This document shows, piece after piece, positions 63,524 to 64,000 of a DNA stretch of 64,000 nucleotides. The notes under the pieces are model-generated. The model had not been told where the DNA came from. It searched no databases and saw nothing but the letters and a program-made list of their open reading frames with translations. Position 1 is the first letter of the stretch, and each line of letters opens with the position of its first letter. The translations under genes were made by a program, and so were the position numbers. Source of the stretch: Amoebidium appalachense (Eukaryota; Ichthyosporea); contig CAVNZM010000005.1 in assembly GCA_963693365.1 (NCBI GenBank), positions 10,044,001 to 10,108,000 of the forward strand. Direction: 5' to 3'.

Positions 63524-64000
63524 CGTCTACTTCGTACTCTCTAACACATTTTTACCCCCCTCCCCCCCCCCCTCCCCCTTCTCTCCCCCTCACTGTGGTA
63601 CCACCACCCAATCCAACACTACCTTGGTTGTCCTCCCACCTACTTCGTTCTTAATCTTTATGAAAATCACCCTTCTCTGCCGTCCCCCCCCCCCCCTCCC
63701 CCCCCTCCCCAGTCCACACACAAACACACACAGACAGACACACCAGTCACACCAGTCATGTCTCTTTTCGCCCCAGAAAGGCAGGCACACATTCACACCC
63801 AAAAGGACTCACGGGCGCACACACACAGAGAGAAAGAGAGGTACACACGCGAGCCAGGCACACACGTGCACGCGTGCACACGTGCACACACACAATCCCC
63901 CCCCCCCCCCCCCCCCCCCGGCCATCCCGCCCCTCTTGACCTCCTTAATCACACACACATACACAACCCGCTTAAAGCAGGTGTATACACATGTGTAATT
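63400..64000. other. Downstream intergenic sequence
   Basis: It holds poly(C) at about 63487-63521 followed by a short word (CTACTTCGTACTC) like the dispersed repeat, C/T-rich tracts at about 63555-63710, CA-rich sequence and a final poly(C) at about 63898-63919. No gene seen. Confidence 0.6.

Overview
The window is intron-rich eukaryotic nuclear DNA. Eight protein-coding genes can be built. Seven have introns, and six of those belong to conserved eukaryotic families. The mix (RSPRY1-like, TNFAIP8-like, STEEP1, EMC3, an SMYD5-like SET/MYND protein and a GTPBP8/EngB GTPase) suggests a holozoan, either a unicellular relative of animals or an early-branching animal. That placement is inference. 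The proteins are clearly diverged from vertebrate versions, and no rRNA, tRNA or organelle marker narrows it further.

Layout: a microsatellite-rich left end (1-2.9 kb); an intronless POT-family peptide transporter (+, 2968-4743) with two compensating one-base frame breaks; an SMYD5-like gene (-, 7970-13383, 5 exons); STEEP1 (-, 14157-22862, 6 exons); a divergent unidentified 180-aa gene (+, 23743-28494, 4 exons); a TNFAIP8-like gene (+, about 30610-35651); an RSPRY1-like gene (-, 38397-47101, 12 exons); EMC3 (-, 50102-56249, 7 exons); and a divergent GTPBP8/EngB gene (+, 57704-63399, 7 exons). Exon boundaries come from GT/AG sites, reading-phase agreement and recalled family alignments. Every intron-containing model closes in phase except one GTPBP8 junction, which is off by one base.

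The genes look like independent housekeeping loci, not an operon or a pathway cluster. EMC3 acts in ER membrane insertion, STEEP1 in ER exit, GTPBP8 probably in the mitochondrion, the SET/MYND and RSPRY1 proteins in protein modification, TNFAIP8-like in lipid binding, and POT at a membrane.

Most of the sequence is intronic and intergenic simple repeats: long poly(G)/poly(C), (CA/TG)n, (GA/TC)n and joined (C)n(A)m tracts. The most notable observations are a nearly perfect 176-bp inverted repeat with a third inverted copy of its loop, a start codon apparently split by an intron in the TNFAIP8-like gene, partial exon duplications beside CA repeats in GTPBP8 and EMC3, a dispersed repeat family with two roughly 800-bp copies, C tracts that tend to lie on the sense strand of introns, and CA repeats running directly into 3' splice sites.
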